A stretch of DNA of 64,000 bases from Neodontobutis hainanensis (GCA_024349245.1 JALDNG010000024.1:7319501-7383500); one strand, 5' to 3'; positions 31,856-44,237 are shown, counted from the first letter of the stretch. The notes: a model not told the origin generated them from the sequence alone. Numbers and translations: made by a program.

Positions 31856-34800
31856 ATGGACGGGCAGATGTTTTTTCTCATTGTTTTATCAGGTAATGTT
31901 TAGTGACTTAAAAATAACCTTTGATTATCTTGCTAAACGTTAATGTACAATTGTGTAACTGTTTTTCAGGATTTACTGCTTTTGGTGCATGGGTCTCTGG
32001 ATCAGTGTTAGAAGTGTTGGTGAGACCAGGAGACAACATCACTCTCCACTGTGACTGTCCAGGATCAGTTGGATTCTACACAGTGTGGTACCGTAATTGT
32101 TCTCACCTAAACCAACCAACACTGGTTCTTAAAATAAATTGGAAAATTTATCAACCATACAGTAAAGAGTCACCGATGAGACCCTTGCCTCAGTTTAATT
32201 TTGTCAAGAACATCTCCTCTAACTCCTATGACCTGATCATTACTAACATCACTGAATCTGATGAAGGCTTCTACTTTTGTGGAACTGAAACGATCAAAGT
32301 TGAGGATCAAGAACACATTGTTCCAAAACCTGTGTTTACGTTTGGAAATGCCACAACAAGAATACTGCTCAGTAAGTATGTCCCATCGAAAATATGCATT
32401 AAATGCAACATGCAACAGCATTAAATTAGGAGAGTGGGTAACACTAAATAAAAACTACACAATAAGATATTATATTAGTTGAATTTTAGTAACTAATTAA
32501 TCTTTTACAAAGCATTACTCCTACATTAATAATCTTAGTTAAAAATATTTTTGTTTTAGTCCTGTAGCTCATGTAACATATTAAATACAAATAATAGTTT
32601 TTAAAATAATTGAAGTCCCGTTAGGGGTCGCGGGTGACTGGAGCTTATCCCAGCAGCTTTGGGCTTGATGCAGGGCTAACATTTAGACATAACAGACAAC
32701 TACATCTCACAATAATCCTCTAAGGACACTTTAAATTGGCCATTTGACCTGTACATGCATGTTTTTGGGCAGTCGGAGGAAGCTGGAGTACCCGGAGAGA
32801 ACCCACGGTAACACAGGGAGGAGGATGTTTGAATCGTTAAATGTTGAACTTACAACCTTGTCACAGGAGCGCTAACCACTCTGCCACGTGCACCCCTAAA
32901 AATATTTATTTATGAATGCAGTTAATGCTCTACTACTGCTTAATTACATATTGATATATTTGACACTTATATTTATAGTGTCAGGGGCTTTGGACCCAGG
33001 GCAGGGGAGGGCCCTTAAAGAGCCTGTAATAAAAATGGGTTTCATAATGAATATTGATGAATTTATATTGTAATACTGTACATCCTGTCTAGATAAAGTG
33101 ATTGCGAGAAAGAATTTTGCCTTAACAGTAATGGTAACAGTTTTCTGAGGGCCCTAGCACCCCTGTGGAAATGTTCAAAATGATGTAGTCAACATGCGCC
33201 TGGTTGATTTAACAAAGCCACAGACGTCCTGATTGACAGCCCGAGTATTAAAAAGATGTCAAGCGTCAAAAAAGTAAAACCTGGTCATCAAAAGAGAAAA
33301 GAAAGAAAGGAGAGGGAGAAAGATGTAATGAGGGAAAGCAGCTACTGACAAATGTCTTTGAAAAGAGGTGAGCTCCAGTCCAACACTGAGCTAGCATAGT
33401 TTTAATTGTTTGCCAAAATGAATCTCAAAGGGAAAAGGGGAGACACAGCTATTCCTGCATAGACTCACTCTAATCTAGTCATTGTCTTTTTATCGGTTGT
33501 TTATGTTATTTTTGCGTAGTTAATTATGCAAATTAACCTTGTGCTGAACGTGCTGGATCGTTTATTATAAATGCACAGCTTTAGAAAAGACTTAGGCAAA
33601 TGATATGTTTGATTTCAAAGCAGAATATTTCCTTTTTTATGCAAATCTGCATTAGGATCTATCTCTAGGATGTGTATTTTGATGGACAAATTACTTTCCA
33701 CCAATATAAAATATAGCTTGCAGTACCACATTAGTGTATTACTAAAGTTTGTGAATGTTCTGTCATCCATGTCATCTTGAATAAAAGGTTAAAGCAAAAG
33801 CATCTGGACTTAGTTTTCAAGGTGAAGACATTTTGTCTCTAATTTCAAAAGACTTTATCAATTCTGAATTCTTTAATCTTTTCTTCTTGAGTTTAGAGGC
33901 TTAGCATAAGAACCCTATGGCCTCTTCAGTTTCAGACAAAGCCACAGCAGCAGGTCCTCCCTCATGTCCAGATGAAAACACTGAAGGTGTGAGACAATGT
34001 GAGTTAATGTAGGCAGGTAAATAGTTAGACTTTAAAGACCTGATCAGCAGTTTTGCAAAAGTCTGTCAGTGGGCATTTAGTTAAATGGTTTTCTTCTTAA
34101 CACTGGCAACAATAGCTATTATTTTAGCAAATAATAATAAAGATCAGAATTAATATTGAGTTTATTTGTCATGTTAATGTTGCAGTAAACACTATAAACA
34201 CTATAGAATACAGAGTAAATCAGTGTTATATATCAGTCAGTGCAGGCTATAAACCAGCAGGGTAACAAAGTGAAAATAGTGATAAATAAACTTTAAAAAC
34301 GTACAGGGATAAATCTGAGATGTATATTGCTGAAGGTATAAAGAACATGTTATAAGGGCCCACCGAGACAACATAACAGTGTAATCAACATAACAGAGAA
34401 AGTGAGTCCTAAAAATACAGTCACATATAATGAATATGGCTGTGCAATATGGACAGAATAATCATATTGCACTTTTTTATAATGAATATTGCAATAGCAA
34501 ATTTATTTGCAAATATATTAAATAGTTTTTGCTTTTTCAAACATTATTCATTCTTAATGTAATCAGTGCACAAGAAATGCATGACAAAATATTTCTTACA
34601 TTTAAATACATTTAAACGTATTATTTGTCATATTATTTGCCGGTAAATTAAAAGCTTACTGATTCGGAATTAAAATATTAATAAATGAAATTAAAGCAAT
34701 ATGCGTTTTAGAAATGGCATGTGCTCAAATTTGCACAGCCCTAATAATGAAAAGACTTTTTGTGACTCTAGACTCCCGTAAGCCGAAGGACCCGACAGAC

Positions 34801-35259
34801 TGTGGTGTTTGTTGGACACTGCTGTTTTCTTTGTGCCCAGCTATGGCTCTTCTCTCCACTCTGCTCTCTGTGTTTTTGCTTTATTTTGTTTGTCACAAGA
34901 AGGGTAAATTATTCTATGACTATTTTACAAATGTTTTATTTAAATTATAACATTTGTCTATATGTGTTTGTTTAAAGTATTTTTATTTAACAGATATAAA
35001 CAGAGCTGAGTCCAGAGTTCAGATGAGACAGAATGAGGTAACAACAACATTTGTCATTTGTCCATTCACCAGTGAAAATGAAGCCTAACTCTTAAATCAG
35101 TGCTATGTCATAACATCTTTTGCAATTTTCATATTTTAGGTTGAAGATGTGTGTTACGCTGCTTTAGAAATCCGTCAAACATCACAAAGGCCAAAGAAGA
35201 AGACAACACCCGACACTTCTGACTTTAGCACATACTCAGCCGTCAAAACCTCCAGATAA
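31856..35259 (+). CDS. Ig V-domain inhibitory receptor with two ITIMs (gene C)
   Basis: Exons 31856-31892, 31970-32371, optional 33936-33998, 34772-34903, 34994-35037, 35140-35259; 244 residues, or 265 with the optional stalk exon. The Ig exon is full length, with the variable C'-C'' stretch KINWKIYQPYSKESPMR and PQFNF where other copies have PRFSF. The CDR3-like part is TIKVEDQEHIVPKPV. The tail has VCYAALEIRQ and STYSAVKTSR. The Ig frame can be read upstream into intron 1 to an ATG at 31921, but the splice junction and the conserved signal exon argue for the start at 31856. A 5'-truncated LINE has been inserted 3' of the gene at 35445. Confidence 0.88.
32614..32902 (-). mobile_element. S1 SINE in intron 2 of gene C
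   Basis: Minus-strand tail gaagtcccgttaggggtcgc (32610 on), body with a gap, and head near 32890 (gagcgctaaccactctgcca is the reverse of the A-box end). Confidence 0.8.
33760..33895. mobile_element. Short Penelope-end-like fragment in intron 2 of gene C
   Basis: The text aggttaaagcaaaagcatct (33786) and ttgtctctaatttcaaaaga (33833) resembles both ends of the Penelope-like element near gene F (62025-62095 and the reverse of 63740-63805). A related bit occurs at 13380-13450 in gene B. Only the terminal part is present. Confidence 0.45.
33936..33998 (+). other. Candidate alternative stalk exon of gene C (63 nt)
   Basis: tttcag acceptor, 63 nt, gtgagt donor, phase 1-1. Codes for NKATAAGPPSCPDENTEGVR plus Q; the join to exon 3 makes Y in place of N at the boundary. 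Identical in sense to the exon in gene B and with two substitutions to that in E. Confidence 0.65.
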
Positions 35260-35444
35260 TAAAGTGCGCCATTTTCAGTTAAAATGCTGGGTTGTAAAGT
35301 CAATAAATATCAATATAACAAATGTATTTCAGTTGTGTATGTTGCCATGGCAAGATAACGATTATTTAATTGTGAGGAAGATGTCTCCAGGAAATGCAAA
35401 TTAATTTAAGAATTTACAGACAATCTGTCTCTGACTGTTAGTGT

Positions 35445-37568
35445 CTGTCAAAGTAAAAGTCAAATTTATTTCTATAGCACATTTACAGATGGCTGAGCCA
35501 CACCAAAGTGCTTCACAATAAAGTGCAAAAATAATATATTAATAGATTAAAAAATGATACAATAGGCAATAACTGCAGGAGTTAAAGTAATGTAAAAGAA
35601 CATTTGAAAAGTAGCCAGGGGTCACTGTATAAAAGAGAGTCTAATCAAAAACTAGAGAAAAGAGGTGAGTCTTCAAAAGAGACTTAAAAACGTTTAGAGA
35701 CTGGGCTGCACGGATGTGGAGAGGGAGGCAGTTCCAGAGTCTGGGGGCTGCTACTGCAAAGGCTCTGGCCCCTTTGGTTTTTAGCTTGGACCCTCCTACA
35801 GCAGTAGGTCAGCTGACCATAGTGCTCTAACGGGGATGTGGTGGTGGAGAAGATCAGATAGGTATGTGGGGGCCGCACCATGGAGGGATTTATAGACTGT
35901 CAGTAGAAGTTTAAAATCAACGTGTTAGCGGATGGGAAGCTAGTGTAGTGATGCAAGGACCGAGGTGATATGTTCTCGCTTTTTTGTACAAGTGAGGAGT
36001 CGAGCGGCTGAGTTCTGAACCAACTGCAGGCGGCGGAGCTGGGAAAGGTTAATGCCAGTGTATAGAGAGTTGCAATAGACCAGTTGAGAGGAAATGAAAG
36101 CATGGATAACTCTCTCTAGATCACTCTTTGGCAGGTAGGCTTTGGTCTTAGCTATATTTCTCAAATGAAAAAAGGTTTTCCTGACTACAGCACTGACCTG
36201 CTGCTCAAAATTGAGGGCACAGTCAAAGATCACCCCCAGATTTCTGACAGAGAGCCTGTGTTAGATGCGAGAGGGCCCAGGGCATCGGTGGAGAAGGCCA
36301 AGGAGGTTTTGCCAAAAATAATTATTTCGGTCTTACCGCATTGAGGCTGAGGAAGTTTGAACCCATCCATTTATGTCTGTTAGACAGTCAAGCAAAGAAT
36401 GGAGTGCAGCCTGTCCATCAGCCTTTAGGGGTAGATACAGCTGGACATTGTCAGCATAGCAGTGGAAGGAGATGTTGTGTTTAACCAGAATATCCCCTAG
36501 AGGTAAAATATACAACAAAAATAGGATAGGGCCTAGTATAGAGCCTTGAGGGACCCCACGGGTGAGGGGGGCAACAGAAGATGTGAATTCTCCCAACTGG
36601 ATACTGAATCTCCTGTCGGCCAAGTAGGACTGGAAAAACTTTAGGGCAGTGCCTTTGATGCCTACGCGATGCTGAAGCCGTGACAGCAGAATCCTGTGAT
36701 CCACCATGTTAAAGGCTGCTGTGAGATCTAAAAGCACTAGGATGACCGGGCTGCCCGTGTCAGCGGCTAGGAGCAGGTCGTAGGACTCTCAGGAGAGCAG
36801 TCTCAGTGCTGTGGGCTGTTCTAAATCCAGACTGAAATTTCTCGTAGATGTTGTTATGTGATAAAAAGGAGTGGAGTTGGAAATAAACTTCTCACTCAAG
36901 GACTTTAGACAGAAAGGGCAGTTTAGAGATAGGCCTAAAGTTTGAGAGGATAGAGGGGTCAAGGTTTGGTTTCTTTAGTAGAGGCTGCACCACAGCATTC
37001 TTGAAGGCATCCAGGACGCACCCAGAAGAGAGAATGGTATTGATCAGCAGCAGAAGAGCGGGAGCAACTGTATCAAGAACTATAGCATCCTTGACTAGAC
37101 GGGAGGGCAGACAATTGGAAGGACAGTTTGATTGCTGCAGATGTCTGACTGCATCAGAAAGAGAGGATAGAGTAATGGGCTCAAACTGCATGAGGACAGC
37201 TAGCTGGGGACGGGTGGGGGAGCGGGGAGTGGGGAGGTGGAGGTATCAGAAGGCCTGAGAGCAACAATCTTCTCAATGAAGAATTTTTGAAAGCTATCAC
37301 AGAGGGCTGGTGAGGGCAAAATAGGGGATCCATTTCTGGGATTTATGAGATAATTGAATGTATTGAAGAGAACCTGGGGTTTGTGACTGTTTCTGGAGAT
37401 CATGATGGAAATGTACTGTGATTTGGCGGTTTTAACGGCTCGGTGGTAATCCGCCAAGCAACTTCGGAGGATTTGGAGGGACACGTGGAGGAAGTCCTTC
37501 TGCCTACCGGCACATCTGAGGTCATGTGTTGTATCGTTGAGCCATGGTTGTAGTATGAGTTAGTGTTA
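35445..37568 (-). mobile_element. 5'-truncated L2/CR1-type LINE, inactive
   Basis: Minus-strand frames in order: 37484-37200 (pre-RT region, LFNTFNYLINP), 37191-36892 (SNFRPISKLPFLSKVLE), 36737-36333 (LDLTAAFNMVDHRILLSRL, GVPQGSILGP and FHCYADNVQLY) and 36233-35940 (thumb-like region, LVYCNSLYTG). The frames are broken between these pieces. The catalytic YADD is YADN, so the polymerase would be dead even if repaired. The endonuclease half is missing. The 3' end (35445-35520) has the common aagcactttggtgtggct-type tail. The 8-bp repeat gttagtgt flanks it at 35437-35444 and 37569-37576. It splits the 3' flank of gene C. Confidence 0.85.
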
Positions 37569-37860
37569 GTTAGTGTTTGTTCTCTGTGGGCTCAAGGTTG
37601 GAGGAGGGGTCAAGAGGTGCTACTGCTGTGCCACAGAGACAGATCTAAGATTGATCAGCACCAGCTCACAGAGGAAACTGACGCTTTCCTGTTTGACTCT
37701 GACTCTGTACTTATCCTGCTGTTGTCTGATGTCTGTATATTTGGTTAAGTATGTTGTAACAGCAACTGTAGTTATAACTACTTGTTTATGTCTGCACATT
37801 GCAATACTCATTTTTGTGAAGATTTTGTGCCTGAATGAAATATCTTCGGGCTGCATGGTG

Positions 37861-38258
37861 CAGGGTGCACGTGGCAGAGTGGTTAGCACTTCTGCCTTAC
37901 AGCAAGAAGGTCGTGAGTCCAAAACCCGGCCGACCCAAACATTCTCGGCCGACTCCGGTCTTTCTGTGAGGAGTCTGCATGTCCTCCACGTGTTACTGTG
38001 GGTTTTCTCCAGGTACTCCGGCTTCCTCCCACCGTCCAAACACATGCATGTATAGGTTAATTGGCAACTCTAAAGTGTCCCTAGTGAATGAATGTGAGAG
38101 TGAATGGTTGTCTGTCAATGTTTGTCTCTATATGTTAGCCCTGCGACTAACTGGCCATTGTCCAGGGTGTACCCTGCCTCAGGCCCAAAGCTGCTGGGAT
38201 AGGCTCCAGCCACCCGCGACCCCTAACGGGACAAAGCGGTAGAAAATGAATGAATGAA
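37861..38258 (+). mobile_element. Full-length tRNA-derived SINE, S1 family
   Basis: The best copy in the window. The head has an A box (ggcagagtggttagcact, 37872 on) and a B-like box (aggtcgtgagtccaaaaccc), then a long body, then the tail gacccctaacgggacaaagc and ggtagaaaatgaatgaatga. The repeat tgcatggtg at 37852-37860 and 38259-38267 is the target duplication. Confidence 0.9.
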
Positions 38259-38269
38259 TGCATGGTGTG

Positions 38270-40063
38270 GCTTGTAATCTTTGTTTGTCCATTTATGTAT
38301 ACATGTATTATGATCCACATGAAATGAATTTCCCCTTTGGGATCAATAAAGTTCTTCCAATCTATTCTAATCTAATTGGTTAAAATGCTGTATGAAATCC
38401 ATTAGACAGACTTGAGTGCTTTTGAATGGCTTATTGAACAAATGAGGTGGTAAGGAAACACATGGGCTGTCATAAATCTGGAACAGAACAAACTTATAAA
38501 TGCAGATTATATGTATTTTCTATACTTAAAAGAATTGAAAAAGTGCATAACAAAAATAGTGAGTGCAGTCCTGTGATACTAAGGTGAACAGGTGTGTAAA
38601 ACCAACTCAATTACCAGGGGGCCAATCAGAAGTGAGGAAGAGGAGAAAGGAAGTGAGGAGAGGGAAGTAAGGTAAAGTAAGGTAAAGTAAAATAATATAT
38701 TAAGAAGAAAAAACTAAGAATCTTCAGAACAATATCTATACTTACACACAACCTAGAGCACTTGATCTTCAAGCTTCAGCTCTGAATCTTGACAGTCTCT
38801 TTTGGCCTAATTGAAAATCTAGCTGGCAGCAGTGTACAAAGAACATACAGTGTTTAAAAAACTATAAAAACTTACCTAAATAGTCAGAGTTTGCAGTTAC
38901 ACATTGATCAGACAAGCATTTGTTTCACTTCACAATGTAAATACAAGTGTGTGATTCCATTTGTATAATTTGTGTAATTTCACAAAAAAACACAAAACAA
39001 TACAGTGGTCAAGTTGAAAGAGCACAGGAAACCACCACAAAGAGAAGTGCAAAGCTGAACAGCACAAAGTGAAGCTGCAGAGTTTTCTGAAGTTCTTCAT
39101 TTGAACTGTTGATGCCTTAAAATGTATATCATTTTATTGATTTGGCTTGAAAACAATTTAATTTTTTATTAGAGACTTCTCAAACATTTACATGCTTATT
39201 ATTACATTCAGTGGTGTTCTAAGATTATTCTGTTATGTGCAAAGGAAGTCTCAGGAAGTGATTTTTATTTATTACACAGAGATGTTTCTTTTAATGCTTC
39301 TTTGGAAGGTGTCAAGTTCATTTAAGAGGTTTACAAACAATACCAAATTAATTCATGAATGTTTGAAACCATTCTGTTAAAATAAATAAATCATGAGTTT
39401 TATCACTGACAGAGCTCAGTTTGTCTGGGCAGGAACAAATATAAAATAAATTCCTGGAACTTTAGATGATTATTTTCCAAGATAGGCAAAAAGTTCTATT
39501 TGAGACTGAAAATGGGTATTGAAACTATAGCCTGGCCAGACAGACCTATCAACTCTTTTACCATCTAGATAAGTCCTACCTGATCAATCATAACCGTTTA
39601 TCGACAAAAAGGTGGGCTTTGTAAAATGCAGTTTTCATTAATCCAGAGGCAGTTCATTTTTTGTACGTTGCTATGTTTATAGGAAACTACTATATTTATA
39701 TAGCTAATTAAGCACCTATTAATAACACAATAACACAATAACACAATAACATAACATAATAGCTGGGTTAACATGTGATAGCTGTCAACTTACATAAAAT
39801 ACATAATAAACAAAAATACTTTTTTGAGAAAAAAGAATGACAAACCTTATTTTCCCCAAATTACTATTTCTCCCAGTTTATAATTCTCTTTCTCTTTCAA
39901 TCTTTAATAAGTTATTTTTTTTCTATGTAGTGGATTCATTAGAGTAGCAACAGTGTGTAATACTGCCAAGAGTTAAATAAACATTAGTATCTGACTTTCA
40001 CAAAGAACACTTTCTTTGAAGACAATCACGAGATAAAGATAATTATCTGCAAGCATCAGTTGT
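38270..40063 (+). repeat. Duplicated upstream flank of gene D
   Basis: Collinear with 30260-31700 (gene C) and 43680-46340 (gene E), with small gaps. It holds no exon that I recognise. Confidence 0.7.
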
Positions 40064-40219
40064 ACCTTTCTGTAAAATGTAACGTGTCATAAACAACCAC
40101 AGAGCTAAATGTTCCACTCAAGTAGCCAATCACAGTCTTTCTTCCTTTAACGGAAAGACCCGGGCTGCTTATAACTTGGTGACAGACCATCTTATCGCGA
40201 CATAAGGTCATTGCCACAA
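40064..40219 (+). promoter_or_regulatory. Conserved promoter block of gene D
   Basis: AACCACAG at 40094, CCAAT at 40127, cttataac at 40168. The segment before the ATG reads tcgcgacata in place of gcgcgacata. Confidence 0.6.
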
Positions 40220-41906
40220 ATGGACGGGCAGATGTTTTTTCTCATTGTTTTATCAGGTAATGTTTAGTGACTTAAAATTAACCTTTGATTATCTTGCTAA
40301 ACGTTAATGTACAATTGTGTAACTGTTTTTCAGGATTTACTGCTTTTGGTGCATGGGTCTCTGGATCAGTGTTAGAAGTGTTATTGAGACCAGGAGACAA
40401 CATCACTCTCCACTGTGACTGTCCAGGATCAGTTGGATTCTACACAGTGTGGTACCGGAATTGTTCTCACCTAAACCAACCTACACTGGTTCTTCAAACA
40501 AATTGGAAAAAATATAAACTAAACATTGAAGAGTCACCAATGAGACCCTTGCCTCGTTTTAGTTTTGTCAAGAACATCTCCTCTAAGTCCTATGACCTGA
40601 TCATCAATAACATCACTGAATCTGATGAAGGCTTCTACTTTTGTGGAACTGAGACGATAAATGTTGAGGATCAAACACACAGTGTTCCAAAATCTGTGTT
40701 TACGTTTGGAAATGCCACAACAAGAATACTGCTCAGTAAGTATGTCTCATCTGAAATATGTAATGATGCATGTAACAATCATACATCCTTTGGAGCACAG
40801 CATTATATTAGGAGAGTTTATAACAAGTACACAGTATGACGCATTAGTTGACTTTTAGTAATTAATTAATCTTTTAAAAAACATTACTCCTACATTAATA
40901 ATCCAAGTTCAGTTGTTTTAGTCCTGAAGCTCATGTAACATGTTATATTCAGTATAAATAATAGTTCAGCCTCTAAAAATATTTATGTATTAACTTAAGT
41001 TAATGCTCTAGTCCTGTTTAATAGTGATCTGTCTCATATGTGTTACCAGGTCTAATATTTAGTGTAGGCTACTTATTGATATTTTGGAATCCTATATTTA
41101 TAAAGAGTACATTGTATTTTCAGAAAATAAACAAAAAAAAAAAAAACAACATCGTTTGTGACTCTAGACTCCCGTAAGCCGAAGGACCCGACAGACTGTG
41201 GTGTTTGTTGGACACTGCTGTTTTCTTTGTGCCCAGCTATGGCTCTTCTCTCCACTCTGCTCTCTGTGTTTTTGCTTTATTTCATTTGTCACAAGAAGGG
41301 TAAATGATTCTCTGACACTAAACACATTTTTTATTTAATTAATTTGATTTTTCTATATGTGTTTGTTTAAAGTATTTTTATTTTACAGATATAAACAGAG
41401 CTGAGGCCAGAGTTCAGATGAGACAGAAAGAGGTAACAACAACATTTTTTAATTATTAATTATTTATTCATTTAATTGGGACAGTACATGTTAATGAACA
41501 AACATGAGACACAGTCACATGAATGTAAACATCTGTTGTTCCTTTATTCTCACACATTCATACACCAGGGCTGTGCCACTGGAGGCAAGGTGGGGTGTCT
41601 TGCTCAAGGACACAACAACAGTATGAACTGTGGGAGAGAGAGAATCGAGACTAGTCTCCTTTTTTAACGATTCTACCACTGAGCCACTGCCCCCATAATT
41701 CGATTTGTTATGTGATCATTATCCAGTGAATAAGGAGCATAACTCTCATATTAGTCATATTATGTCTTAACATCTTTCTCATATTTTAGGTTGAAGATTT
41801 GTACTGCGCTGCTTTAGAAATCCATCAAGCATCCCAAAGGCCAAAGAAGAAGACAACACACAACACTTCTGACTTTAACACATACACAGTCGTCATTTTT
41901 TATTAA
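40220..41906 (+). CDS. Ig V-domain receptor with degenerate ITIMs (gene D)
   Basis: Exons 40220-40256, 40334-40735, 41168-41299, 41389-41432, 41790-41906; 243 residues, no stalk exon, short intron 2 like gene A. The Ig domain is intact with variable stretch QTNWKKYKLNIEESPMR and CDR3-like TINVEDQTHSVPKSV; one framework change gives VLLRPGD for VLVRPGD. The tail is VEDLYCAALEIHQ and then DFNTYTVVIFY. Codons GTG TGT TAC of the other copies are TTG TAC TGC here, which moves the first tyrosine one place and leaves DLYCAA; the second motif is NTYTVV. Neither fits the S/I/V/L-x-Y-x-x-I/V/L consensus. The gene may be a non-inhibitory or decoy form, or an early pseudogene. A SINE sits in intron 4, and an A14 run precedes the exon 3 acceptor. 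Confidence 0.85.
41455..41697 (-). mobile_element. tRNA-derived SINE in intron 4 of gene D
   Basis: Reverse complement of the family at 1617-1840: A-box side near 41690 (ggcagtggctcagtggtaga), body with gtccttgagcaagacacccc, and a different AT-rich 3' part. It is absent from intron 4 of the other genes. Confidence 0.75.
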
Positions 41907-42849
41907 AATGCTGGGTTGTAAAGTCTAGAAATGTCAATATAATAACTGTAATTCAGTAGTAAATGTTGCTATGGCTAGGTAAAGATTATTTAATTGTGAG
42001 GAAAAAGTCTGAAACAAATGGATCCAAATGAAATAATTCACAGAGAACCTGTCTCTGACAGAGTTTTCTCAGTCTGTGTGTGTTCTCTGTGGGCTCAGTG
42101 TTGGGGCCGAGTTGTGCATTTTCCTGTTGACTACTTTATTCTGTCATAAGTTTGTCTCACATATTTAAACGTGCTAAAAATATGAGTAATAAGCTGAAAC
42201 CATTTGTGTTTGGGGTGATTAAAATTCAGAAAAGGTGTTGAAAGAGTGTTTGGAGATGAATAACAAATAAAAGTCGCCTTAAGTTGCGGGAATCCTAAAT
42301 GCTGTTACAGAGTTGGCATTTTAATTAAAATGTTACTCCAAACTGTGAAAACACAGGGAATAAATCTCTGTATTCTTTTTTTGAAAATGTTTCAGATAAG
42401 CCTTTACTTTTCAGTTTTTAGCAACAACTAATGCTAAAGAACTTCTCAGTGGATATTTCCTTGTGTCTGTTGTCCTCAGAGGAAAGACAATAAGAAGAGA
42501 TAAATTATGACGGCACCTTTGTAATATTTTTAACAATGTTTTGTTTTCAATTGATGGCTTTGTTTTTAAAATCTTCTCACACATTTATGAAGGAGTATTA
42601 AAGGCATAATATAAAAGATTTCAGGCTGATGTTAATAAACAGACCTGGTCCTGAGCCATATCTTTTCTGTCAAATTCAGTTTTATTGAGGCTTTAATGAA
42701 CTCTAGCCTCTTTTGATTTTGCAGCATTTTACTTGTGTTTGCTTTGTTGGTGAAAGCTACATACTCAGAAACATGCCTACACTACAATAAATTTCATAGA
42801 TGCATTTTACAAGAACAAGTGCATTACACAAACACATACAAGGTCTGCT
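41907..42849 (+). repeat. 3' flank of gene D (pairs with 1850-3160)
   Basis: After the stop the text follows the 3' flank of copy 1 closely (tcctgttgactactttattc at 42121 and 2452). No exon seen. Confidence 0.75.
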
Positions 42850-43423
42850 TGTCAGGATCGTTCCTGGTGTTGTAGTGTATCTGTGTTGTCTCTGATGTTA
42901 TGTTTCTTTGAAGTATCTGAGTTGTTTCATTTTCTGGTTTCCAGTTTGGTTTGTGTATTTGATTTTAGTTCAAGATTGTGTTTGATTTCCTGGTTGTTTT
43001 ATTGTGAATTGTATTTACCCTGTCTGTGTCTTTGCTTGACTTCCTGCCTTGTGTCTCTCCCTTCTGTGTGATACCTGCTCCGCCCTAATGTGTTTCACCT
43101 GTCCCTTGTTGTCGGTGTCTATATATACCTGTGTGTCCCCTTGCTCTGGGCCAGGTCGTTGTCTCCCCTACTGTGAGGCTGTTCTGTGGGTCATCTGTTG
43201 TAGTCTGTGTGTTCAGTGGGTGTTTCTGCCTAGTGTTCCCTAGCCTGGTTTCTTCTTGTATGTCATGTCCTGGATTATATGCTCGGACCCTAGCCTTGTT
43301 TAATTCTGTTTCCTGGATTTTTGTTTTATAACTTTGCTGGCAAATAAACCTTTTCAAACATTCTGCCTTTGTTTGGGGTATTGCGTGTGAGTCTTCCAAG
43401 TTCCGGGCCTTATGGCCATGACA
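42850..43423 (+). mobile_element. Solo LTR of a retrovirus-like element
   Basis: Begins TGTCAGGATC, ends GGCCATGACA (perfect TGTCA/TGACA ends), has a TATA box (tctatatatacctg near 43119) and an aataaacctttt polyadenylation signal near 43344 in LTR order, and is flanked by the 5-bp repeat ctgct at 42845-42849 and 43424-43428. The empty site acaaggtctgctgtggttga is present at 52786-52805. No internal retroviral or Gypsy sequence lies beside it, so it is a solo LTR left by recombination. Gypsy versus other class cannot be told. Confidence 0.88.
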
Positions 43424-44237
43424 CTGCTGTGGTTGAACGAGCTGTTGAGGTTTGCCGTGTGGATGGAAACTGTTGTGGTCTTGTTGCTACAGAGGAACTT
43501 GAGCTGAATACTCTTGTTGCACCAGCACATGTTAATGCATTCACAAACACAAAACTCAAAACACCACAGTTTTCCTTTGCAGTCTGTCCACTTGAGAATT
43601 AATGACTCTACGCAACAATAGCATAGGATTATTGTTACTAGTTCATTGGATGTTTTCTACAACCATGGGCATCAGATAGACTGCTGTATGAAATCTATTA
43701 GACAGACTTGAGTGCTTTAAATGGTTTATTGAACAAATGAGGTGGTAAGGAAACACATGGGCTGCTATAAATCTGGAACAGAACAAACACAAGCTTAAAG
43801 GTAGTTTTCTAAACTTCAATGAACTAAAAAAAAGTGCATAACAAAAAGAGTGAGTGCAGTCCTTTAATACTAGGGTGAACAGGTGTGTAATACCAAGTCA
43901 ATTACCAGGTGGCCAATCAGAAGTGAGGAGGAAGAGGGAGGAAACAAATCCCTGCCCTCTTCCTCTCCGCCCTCGAGTTCTCTCGGTGTGTGACACTCGC
44001 GGCTGATTGCAGTCCTCTCGATCTCAGAGTAAGGTCTAACTCATGCTCTCCTTTTTCAGACTCGCTCTCCTCGCTCAGACGGAAGCAGGACCTTCTGTCA
44101 CCATGGTTACGCACCAAGAGGAAGTGGCAAACAATCTATTATGCTCCTGATAAAGTAGTTAAAACAAAGACATTTAATGTACATTTTCCGTGTCGGTGAC
44201 GCACCAAGACGTTTTCACATTTACAATTAAAAGCATG

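Noticed and set aside
31921..32424. Receptor start at an intronic ATG (MIILLNVNVQLCNCFSGF type), also seen at 40285, 46568 and similar places
   Set aside because: This is intron 1 read through. A conserved signal exon with a good donor and the promoter block lies upstream, and the acceptor tttttcag precedes the Ig exon.
37866..37940. tRNA gene (A and B box-like sequence)
   Set aside because: It is the tRNA-derived head of a SINE, with a long unrelated body, a SINE tail and target duplication. The same holds for 1770-1835 and 45630-45700.
40440..40500. Recombination-signal-like CACAGTG with a nonamer-like aaaccaacc 23 bp later inside the V exon (all copies)
   Set aside because: The heptamer codes for the conserved T-V before WYR and the nonamer matches only 6 of 9. 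No partner signal and no separate J segment is present; probably coincidence.
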